In this document: piece by piece, positions 10,208 to 20,865 of the stretch | Position numbering within the stretch: the stretch's first letter is position 1 | Layout of the letters: each line of letters begins with the position of its first letter | NCBI GenBank assembly: GCA_905178155.1 | Contig: CAJINV010000003.1 | Coordinates: 822,784 to 886,783, forward strand | Direction: 5' to 3' | Origin: Amoebophrya sp. A120 | Lineage: Eukaryota > Sar > Dinophyceae > Syndiniales > Amoebophryaceae | Length of the DNA: 64,000 nucleotides | Notes under the pieces: generated by a model | Database searches by the model: none | Told to the model about the DNA's origin: nothing | Seen by the model: only the letters and a program-made list of their open reading frames with translations | Made by a program: the position numbers and the translations under genes

Positions 10208-12041
10208 ATGATCACCGATTGGTGCACGAATGGTCGTGGTCCTCTCGTAGTGCATATCGTGCGAAAGTACTTTTCTAAGCTCCTGCCTGAGTGAGAATAG
10301 AAGTACATCAAAATTGCAGTCTGCACTAGTCGCAGCTGCTTCTTGCACTCGATAACTCCAAGACCGCACGTCGTCGCGATCGTGCAATGATCGCTAAGAA
10401 ACGAAAAGAGAAGGCACTACAAGTATACTAGATCCTACCAATAGCAATACTAAATTATGACTTCCCATAAAGAGGAATAGCAATAGGTACTACTGTGAAC
10501 ACACACAAGTAGATAAACCAGACAACTACAATTGATGAGCAAAGACGATGAGGTTAGTTCGTTGATAGCAAGCCCAGCGTCTGAAAAGGACATGGACAAA
10601 TACGAGCGAAATGCAAGCAAAGTGAAAAGCATTTTCTTGAAAAAAAGGAACACAAGAGGAATGAGTTTCGATTGGGTTCTCGCAGTGTTCTCTTTGCCAA
10701 ACAAAAAAAAAGCCATGGTGTGAAGAGAGGCAGTCTGTGTCTACTAGTCGTGTTGTTACTCAACCCACTTCATCTTCAACAACGCCAGCAGTGGCAAAAT
10801 ATAAATAAAAGCAAAAAGCCGCTGCAAGTCAAACTAGCGTATAACTAGCGACGATGTAATTGTATAAATTACACGCTAAATAATGTAAATGAAAAGTGTA
10901 TGTTGATGCTCGTCCTTGTCCTTCTACAATAGACTTCGGCTGTTGCATCGATCCTTTGTGCCTAGGCAGGTGATGATCACCTGCCTAGGCACAAAGGATC
11001 ATTGTTAGTATCTACTGAGCGAGATGAAGTCATTGACTTTGACCATGTTCTCTGTAATCGCACCAAATATGTTAATGTTTCTTTTTGTTGGCAGCATACG
11101 CGTCGACTCCAGGTGAGACGTGAAAACTCGGTCCAGGAGAAGTTTGTAAGTTGCACTACTAAGACGAGCACTGACGACGATGAGCTACAACTACTAGTAG
11201 TACGCAAGAATTCCTGTTGAACAGTCTTGTATCTTCATGAAACGCAACGCATTGCGATCTTTCAAGTGCATCGCGGTTGCGAGTGTCGGTAAAAAATGAG
11301 AAACTTGCTCTTGTGACGCCGATGAAATGAAACAGAACAAGGATCACCCAAAATCAAAAAATCTCAGCCGAAGGCAAATAATCTTCAACTAGCCATGATC
11401 CTCAAATGTAAGTAGTCTCTTCGAGGCTCGCTTTATGTACTATTCGGATTCATGTATATAAAAATGAATTTGTATTGCTGCAGCTCGGTCCGTCTTGATG
11501 GCGATGGTGGCGCTTGCACGCAAAATGTCGGTGATGAATCGTCCTACTTATTAGAATCCACGAACAAAATGTCTATACAGTTTGAACAGTGCAGAAGCTT
11601 CTATCATACCTACTCCTGCTACTGTATTTTATTATTTTGTGCATCAAGTAAACTCGAACTCATCGCAACAAAACCTGACAACTTTCCCAAAAATTAATCG
11701 TGACGGCGCGGCCAAGGAGCAACGTTCTAATATTTGTCATTCTTAACCTTAGCGCGCATCTTTATTTTCTGACGCTTAGAGGTAGTACAAAGATCCTCAT
11801 CCTTTTTATTTCGTCCTCCGTAGCCAGCATTATTTTTATCCAAGGAGGTCCTGCTGGGTTTTTACCCGTAGAAACTGCAGCAAGTAGAGGAACTTACCAC
11901 CACTACAGCCAGCTACGGCAGCAAGAGCGACAAACCGCACACGACTACAACTAGACTTCACGAAACCAGATTTGTTATTTCCAACCTGACATCAGTTTAT
12001 TTATTGCTGCAGAGATCGCATATATCATTCTGTTTACAAAG
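10208..12041. other. Intergenic, no supported gene
   Basis: AT-richer spacer between the SPEF2-like and helicase-like genes. It holds the palindrome at 10950-11000 and a lone 62-codon reading frame at 10535-10723 (hydrophilic, no homology recognised, not called). No introner-type TIR elements seen. Confidence 0.5.
10950..11000. repeat. 51-bp perfect palindrome
   Basis: 25-bp arms (10950-10974 and 10976-11000) match without a mismatch around one central G; left arm begins GATCCTTTGTGCCTAGGCAG. The flanks resemble 19840-19930, where the palindrome is absent. Confidence 0.9.
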
Positions 12042-15000
12042 ATGATTATAAAGAACTACACTCCAAGCCGCTGGTCTCCAGGGCTGGTTGCCCGCACTAT
12101 GTTCGTCGTCGCGTTCGAAGTTCCGATTGTCTTAGGCGTTCTTTTTTCGCGTGTGGCGGCCCTCTCGGTCTCGAGTGCCGGAGCGGCGTCGAAGTCGAAC
12201 CATGTTGGGGTGCTGCAGATAAAGAACGTGTACTTCTACAAGACGAAGCTGACAGAGTACGAGGAGAGCGCGCAGCTAATCGAAAAACTCACGGCCCGCG
12301 ACATGTATCCACAGTAAATTTTCCGTACACGTACAACTAAAAATGCACTTTCTACATGACAAAAAGCGTCACAAGCGGCATGCTCCAAGGTGGCGAGAAG
12401 TGTGATGAATTTTTTACATGTGCGGGATTAAATTTCATGTGGATAACATGGCGCTCCATCTTTCGCCGCTCCGATACCGCACCGGCATTCAGCAGAAAAA
12501 AGACGGTCTCGGAAAGTCGCAAAGCGAAAAGTGGTATGCTTCTCGCGCAAATGGTTGCTATCGTTACACTATGCATTGCAAAAGTATCGCACTAGTATCC
12601 ATTGCATCGCGAGTTTTCATTTTCTCGAGAACAAAGAAAAGCAAGGGCAACTTGTCATGTTAGTTCAGGTAGACAGTCGGGCTTGTCGTGCATGATTGCA
12701 ATTACTACGAGTAGTGCGATCCTTTTGGAGTGCATATACATCTGGAAAGCGCAAACCGTTACAGTGCTGCCCGCTGTCGAGGCGCGAGGTTCTACGCTAC
12801 CCAGTGTGGTCACGCTGTGGTTTCTCGTGGAACTATTAATGGATGGGCACCACTACGACCACATCACCGGCAGTGCGGAAAGACGCTGGAAACTGGCACT
12901 ACCCCAGGCACTCACAAAAGTCCTTGAAGCGCACCACCAGCAGCCCCAGCCGCTGGAGACTCTTGCGGCTGCAATTCACGAAGGCAGTGCTGGGTTTACT
13001 CTGTTTGACGGGCAGCAGCTGCGCCAGCTAAGAGAGCAACCGATGAGAAGTGCTGGCAGGCGTCGAGGAAACGAACAACCTGTAGCGAGATGGCAACGCC
13101 AGGAGCCGGTAATCCAGGAAGAGCAGGAGGTGCAGATTTTGAACCGGCACTTGGCCATTTTTGAGGCGGACCGCGCGTTTCAAGAAGCTGTGTTGGGACC
13201 AGAAGGAACAAGTGTCGGCCGCTCGGGCAAAATACCCCTTCACAAGCGCATCACTTTCATCAGTGGCCCTCCTGGAAGCGGCAAAAGTGTACAGCTGCTT
13301 GCGCTTCTGACCAAGATCGAGGCAGAAGTACCGGAGGCCGTGGGCAAGGGCCAGGTAGTCCTGCAGTACCACACCCAAAGCGAGCGGCTACGGCAGGACA
13401 TTGAGACTCGGCTGCAGAAGCACTACGCTGTAGTGCCCGAATCTTTCTCGGGCTCGGACAACTCGTCTGACGGCGAGCAGAAAGCAGATGGAACAACTTC
13501 GAATGAGGCTATGCTAGTAAAACCGCTCCAAGGACACGGAATCTCTGTACAACCTGGGCCACTTAAATTGTCGGCACTGTCACCGTATGCGCTGCAAATA
13601 TGTCTGAGGCTGGAAGGATGCGAACTTGTGGCGCGCGTTTCACAGCACACACAATTCTCCCATGCATTGGCAGGAAAAGATGTCCGCTGCCACTTCCTGT
13701 CTGTCGCTGTCCTCACCAAAATGGGGGTGATTTGCCATGCCGATTAGGCGTTGCGGAAGCTTCTCGAAATGTGTGACGCTAGGGCTTCCATGACAGTCCT
13801 TCTATGTCAAGTAAAAACAGCTTGACACTCTTCCAGACCCAGACATATACTTATTTGCAATGCATAAAACGAAGCAGGAGGAGGGACTACTTGACGCGGT
13901 GGAGAAACAGCCTCTCCACGATTACCAGGGCGCGGAGGAGTACAGGAATAGTTGGGGCAGCCGCGGCCTTATGCATTGCAAATGTGTCTGGGTGGAGCTG
14001 GAAGGTTGCAACTTGCCATGCGAGATCTCGATCACAAAAAAATCTGTGTTGCATGAACGCCACAAGCTACTCACTTCTTGTTAGGCAAAAGTCGGCTTTT
14101 TTATGCGGCATAGGCATGAGGAAGGTCTCGCAAAGTCTGTGATGCTTTTGATGTGTGCATTCCCGATCATCATCATGCATGTGGACGTGGTCCGCGAGAT
14201 GCATGACAAGTCTTGCATTCTTGTTCGAGACCCGCCAGACGCATTTGCACTTGATGGGCCTTCTAGATTTGTATCAGATGACTGCCGCCATCTGTTTTGA
14301 CCTAGACCTCTTCGCACAAGAGGAAGACGGAGGCCTGCGCGGCCCTCGGAAAAAGTGCAAGAAACGCATCAAGAGTAGCTTCTCTCGGAAGGTCAACAAC
14401 ATGGCTGCGCATCTCGGTGACAACTTCGCCTCGCATCTGGCGGGCGCGTTTCTGGCATTTTCCTTTTGGCGCAATTCCGCCCAGAAAACTGCGCCGGGCC
14501 CGTTGACACGGTGGTCGAAAGCCTACGAAGGAGACAGCTCCTTTGCGACGAACCTCAGAAGGATCTTGAAGGGTGCGCAGATGGCTTACATCGCGATCGA
14601 CGAAGCCCAGAATCTCTCGCCAATGGCCTTGGCGCGCTACCTCGACTTTGCCCGGCGACACCCTACACTCCGCCTGGTTTTCGCGTTTGACCAGAATCAG
14701 CAGCTTTTGGGCGGTTTGAACGACAAGCGCCTGTTTGTGAGCGAAATGGTGAAGCGCGACCTTTATTCAAGAAATAAAGAAACAGGAAGCGACTCTGCTT
14801 CGCAACGTGTAATCTGGGAGACCCAGCTTCCGGGGGTCTGGCGCTCTCCGTCACGCCTCGTGCCGGTTCTCCAGGTAATTGCCACCATGCGCAAACGCTT
14901 AACGAGCCCGCGTACTGGTGGCGCGGGTCCAGACCAGAAGTTTCGTAGCGCCTACGAAGGGCGCGAGGACGTAGAGGGTAGTACGAACAGCGACGGCCCC

Positions 15001-17887
15001 GTGATCGTGGCGCTTGAGTTGAACAAGGGCCAGACTAGTTTTGCCGATATCAAGAAACAATTTGAAGATGGCCCGCAGCCATCGGAAGGTGAAAGCGGTG
15101 CCAGGCGTCGTGCTGGGGGTACAGGGGTGTTGCGAAATGCGCAACGCACGAAGGGGATGACTGTGCGCAAGGGAAGTCGGATTTTGAAACACAAAAAGAA
15201 GGCAGGCGGCGCCCGCGTGAGTCAACGGCGTAGGGTAACAGTGAGGAGGGAACGGAAGCGGACCGTTTTCGGGCGCGCGGCATCTTCAGACGAGGGAGAA
15301 CCTGCGTCTGCGAACATCAGCAGCACTAACGCTAAGGTCGACACCCTCGACAGCATGCCCTGGATCTACCTCGATGAAGACGGGGCGAAAAATTGGGACA
15401 GCGATGCGACCAGCCTTTCGGCCCTGCAGGCACAAGGCCAAGAGTGGCCCGTCGTTGTTGTCGCGGACCCACATGAAATCCTGAGTAGTCGCAATGACGG
15501 CCCGGCCGCGGTGCGCGAGCGTGCCGACGGGCTCGCCAAGCTGTTTGTCGCACTTTCACGGGCGACAGAGCGCGTTCTCATATTGACGAAAAATGCGGCC
15601 CGCCTTCAGCAGGCTCTGGCACTGGCTCTCTCCGTGGGGACGCAAGACTTCGCGGTAGCGAGAAGCGCTGCGCAGCTCAGAGAGATTCTGAAGAAAACCC
15701 GGCGCAGCGCCCGCACGTGGGTAAGCTCCTTCGCCGAGTATTTGGCTAACGAGCAAACGCAGGAACAGGCGAAAGCCAGCTTTGTGAAGCACCTGCTCGA
15801 CGGCGAAGGCGGCGCCGCAGGGGAGCGCCCCGCGCACTGGAGCAAGAAGTTCCGCGCGTTTGGCGACAGGTCTCTTGACTGCATTGTCGCGAGGATGCTG
15901 CGGGACAAAGCCTCCTGGCATTTCGCGGAAAGCCCGCAGGATGCCGCGTGGAAGGTGTTTCGCGATTTAGTAGCCGAGCAGGACGAAGCAAAGCGCATAG
16001 AAGACGAATCCTGGTCCTGGGTTGCGGAAGCCGGGGAGGCGGCAAGCTTTATCGGGTTGCAGCGTGATGAGACTTTCAAGCAGAGCAACCTGGCGAGCGA
16101 GGAGCCTGTTGGCGAAGGTGATGGTGGCCGACCTGGCCCTGCATCCGGGCCACCTGGCGGGCAAGGTCCTGACGGCGGAAACGCGGGCGACGAGGCGGCT
16201 GCGGCTCGTGAAACGGCGCCTGTCGAATTCAGTGAAGGGCAAATAGTCACTATTCATGGGCTCTTATCAAAACCGGAGTTCAATGGCAGACTAGGGCAAT
16301 TGGGCCTCTTCTCCACCTTAAAAGACCGCTGGCAGGTACGCCTAACCTCTGCTGCTGGAGGGCAGGAGCCGCCCATACTACTAAAGCCCGATAACATAAG
16401 CGCGGTGTCTGTTTATATCGATCCCGAAATTCCAGCGGCGCACACGCACTGCAAATGGGTGCGTGAGTTTTTCGCTCAGACGCTCGAACTTCAGAAAACT
16501 TGGAGTGCGGGCGCGAACTTGCTACAGGCGAAAAACATCGGGCCCATCCTCGAAATCCTCCAGAAGGTTTTCGAAAGCCGTCTAATGGCGTACAAGGCTG
16601 ATGGCTACACTTCGATAAACTATCCGACGCCGCTTTTGCATCCAGCGAGAAAATGCTTCCCCCGGCTGGAACCCAAATCGAAAGAAATTCAGAAGGCGCT
16701 GCTGTTGAGCAAGCAAGCGAGGACAAAAGCACAGGAGCAGGGGAGCGGACAGCTCGGAGTTCAGTTTCGCGGTCCTAGCGTCGAAGATAGCATTAGGTTC
16801 TTAGAACTTCTAAGAAAAGAGATGGAAGAAAAGCCTCAGGAATTGAGGAAAGAGCAAAAAGACAAGTACGGCGAGGGGCGGGAGGACGCAGATGAAATAG
16901 ACACCGGGCTACGGGATTTCTTCCATAAAGAATTTCAGCGGCTTCGCGAGATCGCGATTTTGGAGATGGTGCACCTGAACGACCTATCCTGTGCAAAAGA
17001 AAATGAAAAAGTATCGTACTCGTATAAATGCAAGTCTTGCATTACAAATTAATAAATTCTTTTCTTGAGGTAAATCCGCATTACAAATTCTATTTCTCCT
17101 CGGGCACAGCCAGCATCTGTCCAAAACAGCCGAGGGCCAGGATGACACCCTGAGGACGACCACAGGGGGTCTGTCTCAACGACGACGACGATGACGATGC
17201 TGGGAAAATTTGTAGTGCCTTTATACGACGAGTACAATACTGGAATACTTTTACTTTTGCAGTGCATACGACCCTCGTCAATCCGAAGCCTACCCACCGG
17301 AGGCCTCGGAGCCAATACAAGCTGTCCGCCTCTCCGGCCTTCAAGGTTCTCCGGAGCTGGATGGGAAGATAGGGCTCTTGCGGAGCTTCAATGCAAAAAG
17401 AGGGCAGTGGGTGGTGGAAATGATTTCCGAAGGCGGTCAAAAAGTCGAAGCATTTTTCAGGCCAGAGAATATTGAAATAATCACCGACAGCACAAATTTC
17501 CGAGAGGTCGAACAGGCAACGGAAGAGCCCGAGCAGCCAGCGCAAAAGGCCAAACAGGCAGGCCGGCGAGGGGCAGCACAACAGGAAAGGCCGGCGGTGG
17601 CCGATCGCTCGGTGCCGAAAGAACGCGAGGACGGCAAATGCCGAGCTCAAGGTAAAGCTAAAGGGAAGAGGGGGCCGCGCTCCCGCAACGGAGAGCGACC
17701 ACCCCCTGCCGCAACGGAGAGCTCCCGCAACGGAGAGCTCCCGCAACGGAGAGTTTGCAAGGACGGGCCGAAGTTAAAGGGATCCTTGGGTACGATACAG
17801 GAGCGCGGATGTGCAGTAACGATAAATCTAGGTGGGGCACCGGTAACGGGCCGAAAAGCTCTCCTGATGCTCGGATTTGACGTTTAG
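12042..17887 (+). CDS. Superfamily-1 helicase-like P-loop NTPase with C-terminal SH3-like repeats
   Basis: Exons 12042-12305, 12451-12569, 12742-13585, 13872-13969, 14262-16984, 17274-17887 join to 4662 nt (1553 residues, ending GFDV). A hydrophobic stretch (MFVVAFEVPIVLGVLF, residues about 21-36) could be a signal anchor or targeting sequence. Walker A is SGPPGSGKS near residue 300 and Walker B YIAIDEAQNLSP near 554. A motif-III-like FAFDQNQQL lies near 585, EWPVVVVAD near 840 and the motif-VI-like FVALSRATERVLIL near 869. This order fits UvrD/Rep-type SF1 helicases. After a Gly/Pro-rich linker come two related modules: GLLSKPEFNGRLGQLG..LKPDNI (about 1100-1155) and GLQGSPELDGKIGLL..RPENI (about 1365-1415). 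A weaker third is CKDGPKLKGSLGTI. Activity is inferred; the substrate is unknown. All five introns are TIR elements. Confidence 0.7.
12306..12445 (+). mobile_element. Introner, family I
   Basis: 140 bp. TATCCACAGTAAATTT / AAATTTCATGTGGATA, with inner CCGTACACGT / ACATGTGCGG. Exact repeat ACATG. Phase 0. Confidence 0.92.
12570..12736 (+). mobile_element. Introner, family B
   Basis: 167 bp. TATGCATTGCAAAAGTATCG to GATCCTTTTGGAGTGCATA. Repeat TACAC / TACAT (4 of 5). Joins RYT to WKAQ. Confidence 0.88.
13586..13866 (+). mobile_element. Introner, family A
   Basis: 281 bp. TATGCGCTGCAAATATG to TATTTGCAATGCATA; right arm CTTCCAGACCCAGACA. Repeat CACCG / AAACG (3 of 5). Phase 0. Confidence 0.86.
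13970..14256 (+). mobile_element. Introner, family A (right end mutated)
   Basis: 287 bp. TATGCATTGCAAATGTG to CATTTGCACTTGATG; the terminal A is replaced by G. Exact repeat GGCCT. Phase 2. Confidence 0.88.
16985..17268 (+). mobile_element. Introner, family B
   Basis: 284 bp, long for the family. TATCCTGTGCAAAAG to CTTTTGCAGTGCATA. Exact repeat CGACC. It separates the two SH3-like modules. Confidence 0.9.
17683..17753 (+). repeat. Coding minisatellite (CCGCAACGGAGAG x4)
   Basis: Four copies start at 17683, 17709, 17725 and 17741 in the last exon of the helicase-like gene. Spacings of 26 and 16 nt read successive copies in different frames (SRNGER, AATESS, RNGEL), so expansion in 16-nt steps would shift the downstream frame. 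Confidence 0.85.
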
Positions 17888-20865
17888 GTTTGTGACCCCA
17901 CTGCTCAAATAATTACTTATATTCTCACTATATATAATACCCCCAAATAATTACTATGTACCCTCGTCGAAGAACTAAAAGCAAAAGGAAAAGAATTAAA
18001 ATAAAAAGGCAAAAAAAAGTTCTTCCTCATCACAGCACCGCTTTTGTACGAGCAAAGGAAAATACCTTGTAAATTTTCGCCAGCCTTTTTGCGACACTTT
18101 TAACAGTAGCAAGAGCTTCTTACTGTCTCCAGCAAACATTTATGTTTATGAGCAAGCAACTTATAATTTAAGCGTAACTTTCAAACTCAAAGTTTGCCGG
18201 AAGATAGCCGGCTTCTCAATGCTGTCGCTTTCATTTTTTTTCCAGGTCTAAGCCAAGGACGGTGTAGCCAATTGGTATTTTTCTTGAACTAGCTCTGAGA
18301 GGAAGGCGAGCCCTTGCCCTTCAACCGGATTTTACAACGATTAACTTTCAAGGCTTCCCAAGTTTCCAGTTTTGTTGTCTGTTGAAAATAAAGGCCGCTC
18401 TCTTGATGCGAAACGCAAAAAATCCATTTTACGGCCGTCCCTGGAGTTGCGAGTGCGTAGCTTCAGTTTCGAGCCCGACCTGGAGGGCAGATAGGCGCCC
18501 TTCGGTGGATCATTGATTGTCATTCAAAGTTTCTTGTATGCGACGAGGATGGAAGGCCACGGCATAGATACCGTGGAGACGCGTGGCACTAGAATAAATA
18601 TGCATGTCCCGACGACAGCAGATGCTGAAGATGCGCAGCCGCAGGGGTAGTAGATAAATAATATGTGGCTTTCCATAAAAGTCCGAAGTGAGGGTCAAAA
18701 AAGTACCACTTAAAAAAAACGCAGGCGCTGTGGTACAAGGTGCACTCCTTGTAGATCATGTAGTCCAGTGCCCTCCTTGTAGATTTAGTCTTCGTAAACT
18801 GCACTGCTGTGCGGGAAAGTCTGCATGTCCTAAAACTTAAAATGTAAACAGCATGGGTTTAGGGTTTTTACATAAAAAGTAGTGGCGTCCGTAGAAGAAA
18901 TTTACAGATCGTGATCTTGATCTTGTAGAAGCTGGTATATAATTCGAGGCTTACTTAGGGAAAAGGCGTGTTCTCACGTCGGAGAGGCGACCACAGTGCT
19001 CTTTCCTAGTCGTGTGCCAGGTTGCGAGCCCGCGCTTGTCTATCGAGGGTTAGAGTAACAGGCGCCGCCAATCGCCACCTAATTCCGTCCGTCCATTGTC
19101 ATTCAAAGTGGTCAAAGTCAAAAAATATTTTATTATTTATGCTGATGCTCTAGCTCTATTCAAACTTTAACTTCCCTTTGGGATTTTACTTTTGAATCAA
19201 GGTCGAAGTCGAATAATTTGAACATACTTGCTACATGCAATTTTACAAGCTGACGCAAATTTTGTGTATGTTCGAACTCTCCGTGTGTTTAGTTTAGCAT
19301 CGGCCCGTGCGTAGCGTAGCGTAGCAAGCTAGCACGCATCTGTGCATCTGAACGCCAATCATTATTCTTTATCTTTACTCATTATATTCTTGCGGTCTAT
19401 AATCTACAGTTAAAGTTATTGCCCCACCCCTCGAGCAGGTCGAGGCCGAGGGCAACACCCTCGTCGAGGAACGTTGCTGCTAAAGGTGCAACATTGCAAA
19501 AAGATTTTCTGAGTCTGAGTCTGAACTTTGAAAGTGCTCCCCCATAGAAGACGATAAAAGGCCAGTTATACGGCTTTTAACTCGAAAGCCAAAGCTGAGC
19601 AGTCTGAGCTAGAACTTCCCCCATAGAAGACGAAAAGTTCTTGGCAAGGTTTTAGTCCAATCAACTAGAACTTCTATGATTGAGACATGAGAAATCAAAT
19701 GAAAAAAGATAAGGAAGCGTATTGTTGGGGTTGTTTGTTCGTGTTCCTCGCACCTCGCAGGGAATCATCTGACCATCCGCGATGAATTGTGCGCCCGCGA
19801 TCATGTTCCGTGCCGCCTCTCACTCGTAAAGACGCTCTATACAATAGATTTTGATTGTTGCATCGATCCACCTTTGCGTCTAGACAGACTGCGCTTGCTG
19901 TTATTGTTATCCACTGAGATCAAGAAATTATACGTAGAGCAGATAGGCCTGCATTTATTTTCAGGCTAGCATCAAATAAGCGAAACAAGTACAAGCAGAT
20001 GCAGAAGCAGTGCACATCAATAATGTTCTCCATGGGAGAAGTAAATCATACGCACGCATCTTTCGACATATTAAGAATGAAGATTAAGTAGTCCGAAGCC
20101 GAACCAGGGGTCGTGCTAGTACAGCAGCAAGCTCTACGAGCGTAATAACAAACCATCACGCAAGAAAGCATTTTCAGGGTGTAAATAGACAAGAATATAT
20201 GAAGAAGAAGTATTGAGTTTTCCTTTTCGAGATCGTCTTCATCGAGATATCTTTGCTCAGTCAACCCGGGTGGAGCAACTCGATCTATTATTCAACCTGG
20301 GCGGGGTGATGAAGACCATTGTAGCTCACTTCGTTATGTGCGAGCAGCACGACTCCCCCACCAAACAGATAGCGGCGATCAAAAACAAGAATTCATTCAA
20401 ATCGACGTTATTGACAACAATTTCAGGGCTCCTTGATAAACTCTGTATTCATCCTTTACCCGCTAAACTAATCTTTTTTTCGATTATCGTGTAATATCAG
20501 TTGTATGTTTTTGATCATGATGTACCGTTTTTAGCACGTGATGCGAGGGAAGAAGTAGTAGGTGAACTTTAACATCACACCAGCAAGCTATGAATATGAT
20601 TATTTTGTTGGCAACATATAATGAGTCGACCTCGACATCGAGCATCTCGACGGCATGTTGATGTTGAATTCACATTCATCGTGCGCAACGCAAACCCAAG
20701 GTTTGAAATGATAATCATGGAAGTAAGTTAGTAATGATTGTCGAGCCAGCCGGCGGCCCTGTACCTGTTTGATGATCTCCCAGAACTGCTTGTAGCGGAC
20801 GATCCTTTTCCCATGTTCGGCTCAGCAGCTGCACCGCTCGTCCAACGTCGATATTTAGCAGCAAG
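17888..20865. other. Intergenic, no supported gene
   Basis: About 3 kb of AT-rich DNA. I see a duplicated CCCCCATAGAAGACGA at about 19540 and 19617. There is a diverged partner of the 10.9-kb palindrome locus at 19840-19930. Only short reading frames occur (for example 20213-20494). No tRNA or rRNA recognised. Confidence 0.5.
19840..19930. repeat. Diverged copy of the 10.9-kb repeat
   Basis: Shares TACAATAGA, TGTTGCATCGATCC, a TTTG.G.CTAG.CAG pattern and ATTGTTA..TC.ACTGAG with 10925-11035, but without the inverted second arm. Relationship judged by eye. Confidence 0.45.

Noticed and set aside
12742-12927. Alternative frame HIHLESANRYSAARC after the introner at 12570
   Set aside because: The 5-bp rule and exon phase select the WKAQTVTVLP frame, which runs unbroken to the P-loop.
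19255-19290. GTTCGAA-type tRNA T-loop signal
   Set aside because: No matching acceptor, D or anticodon stems around it; it pairs instead with a nearby GAACATAC inverse.
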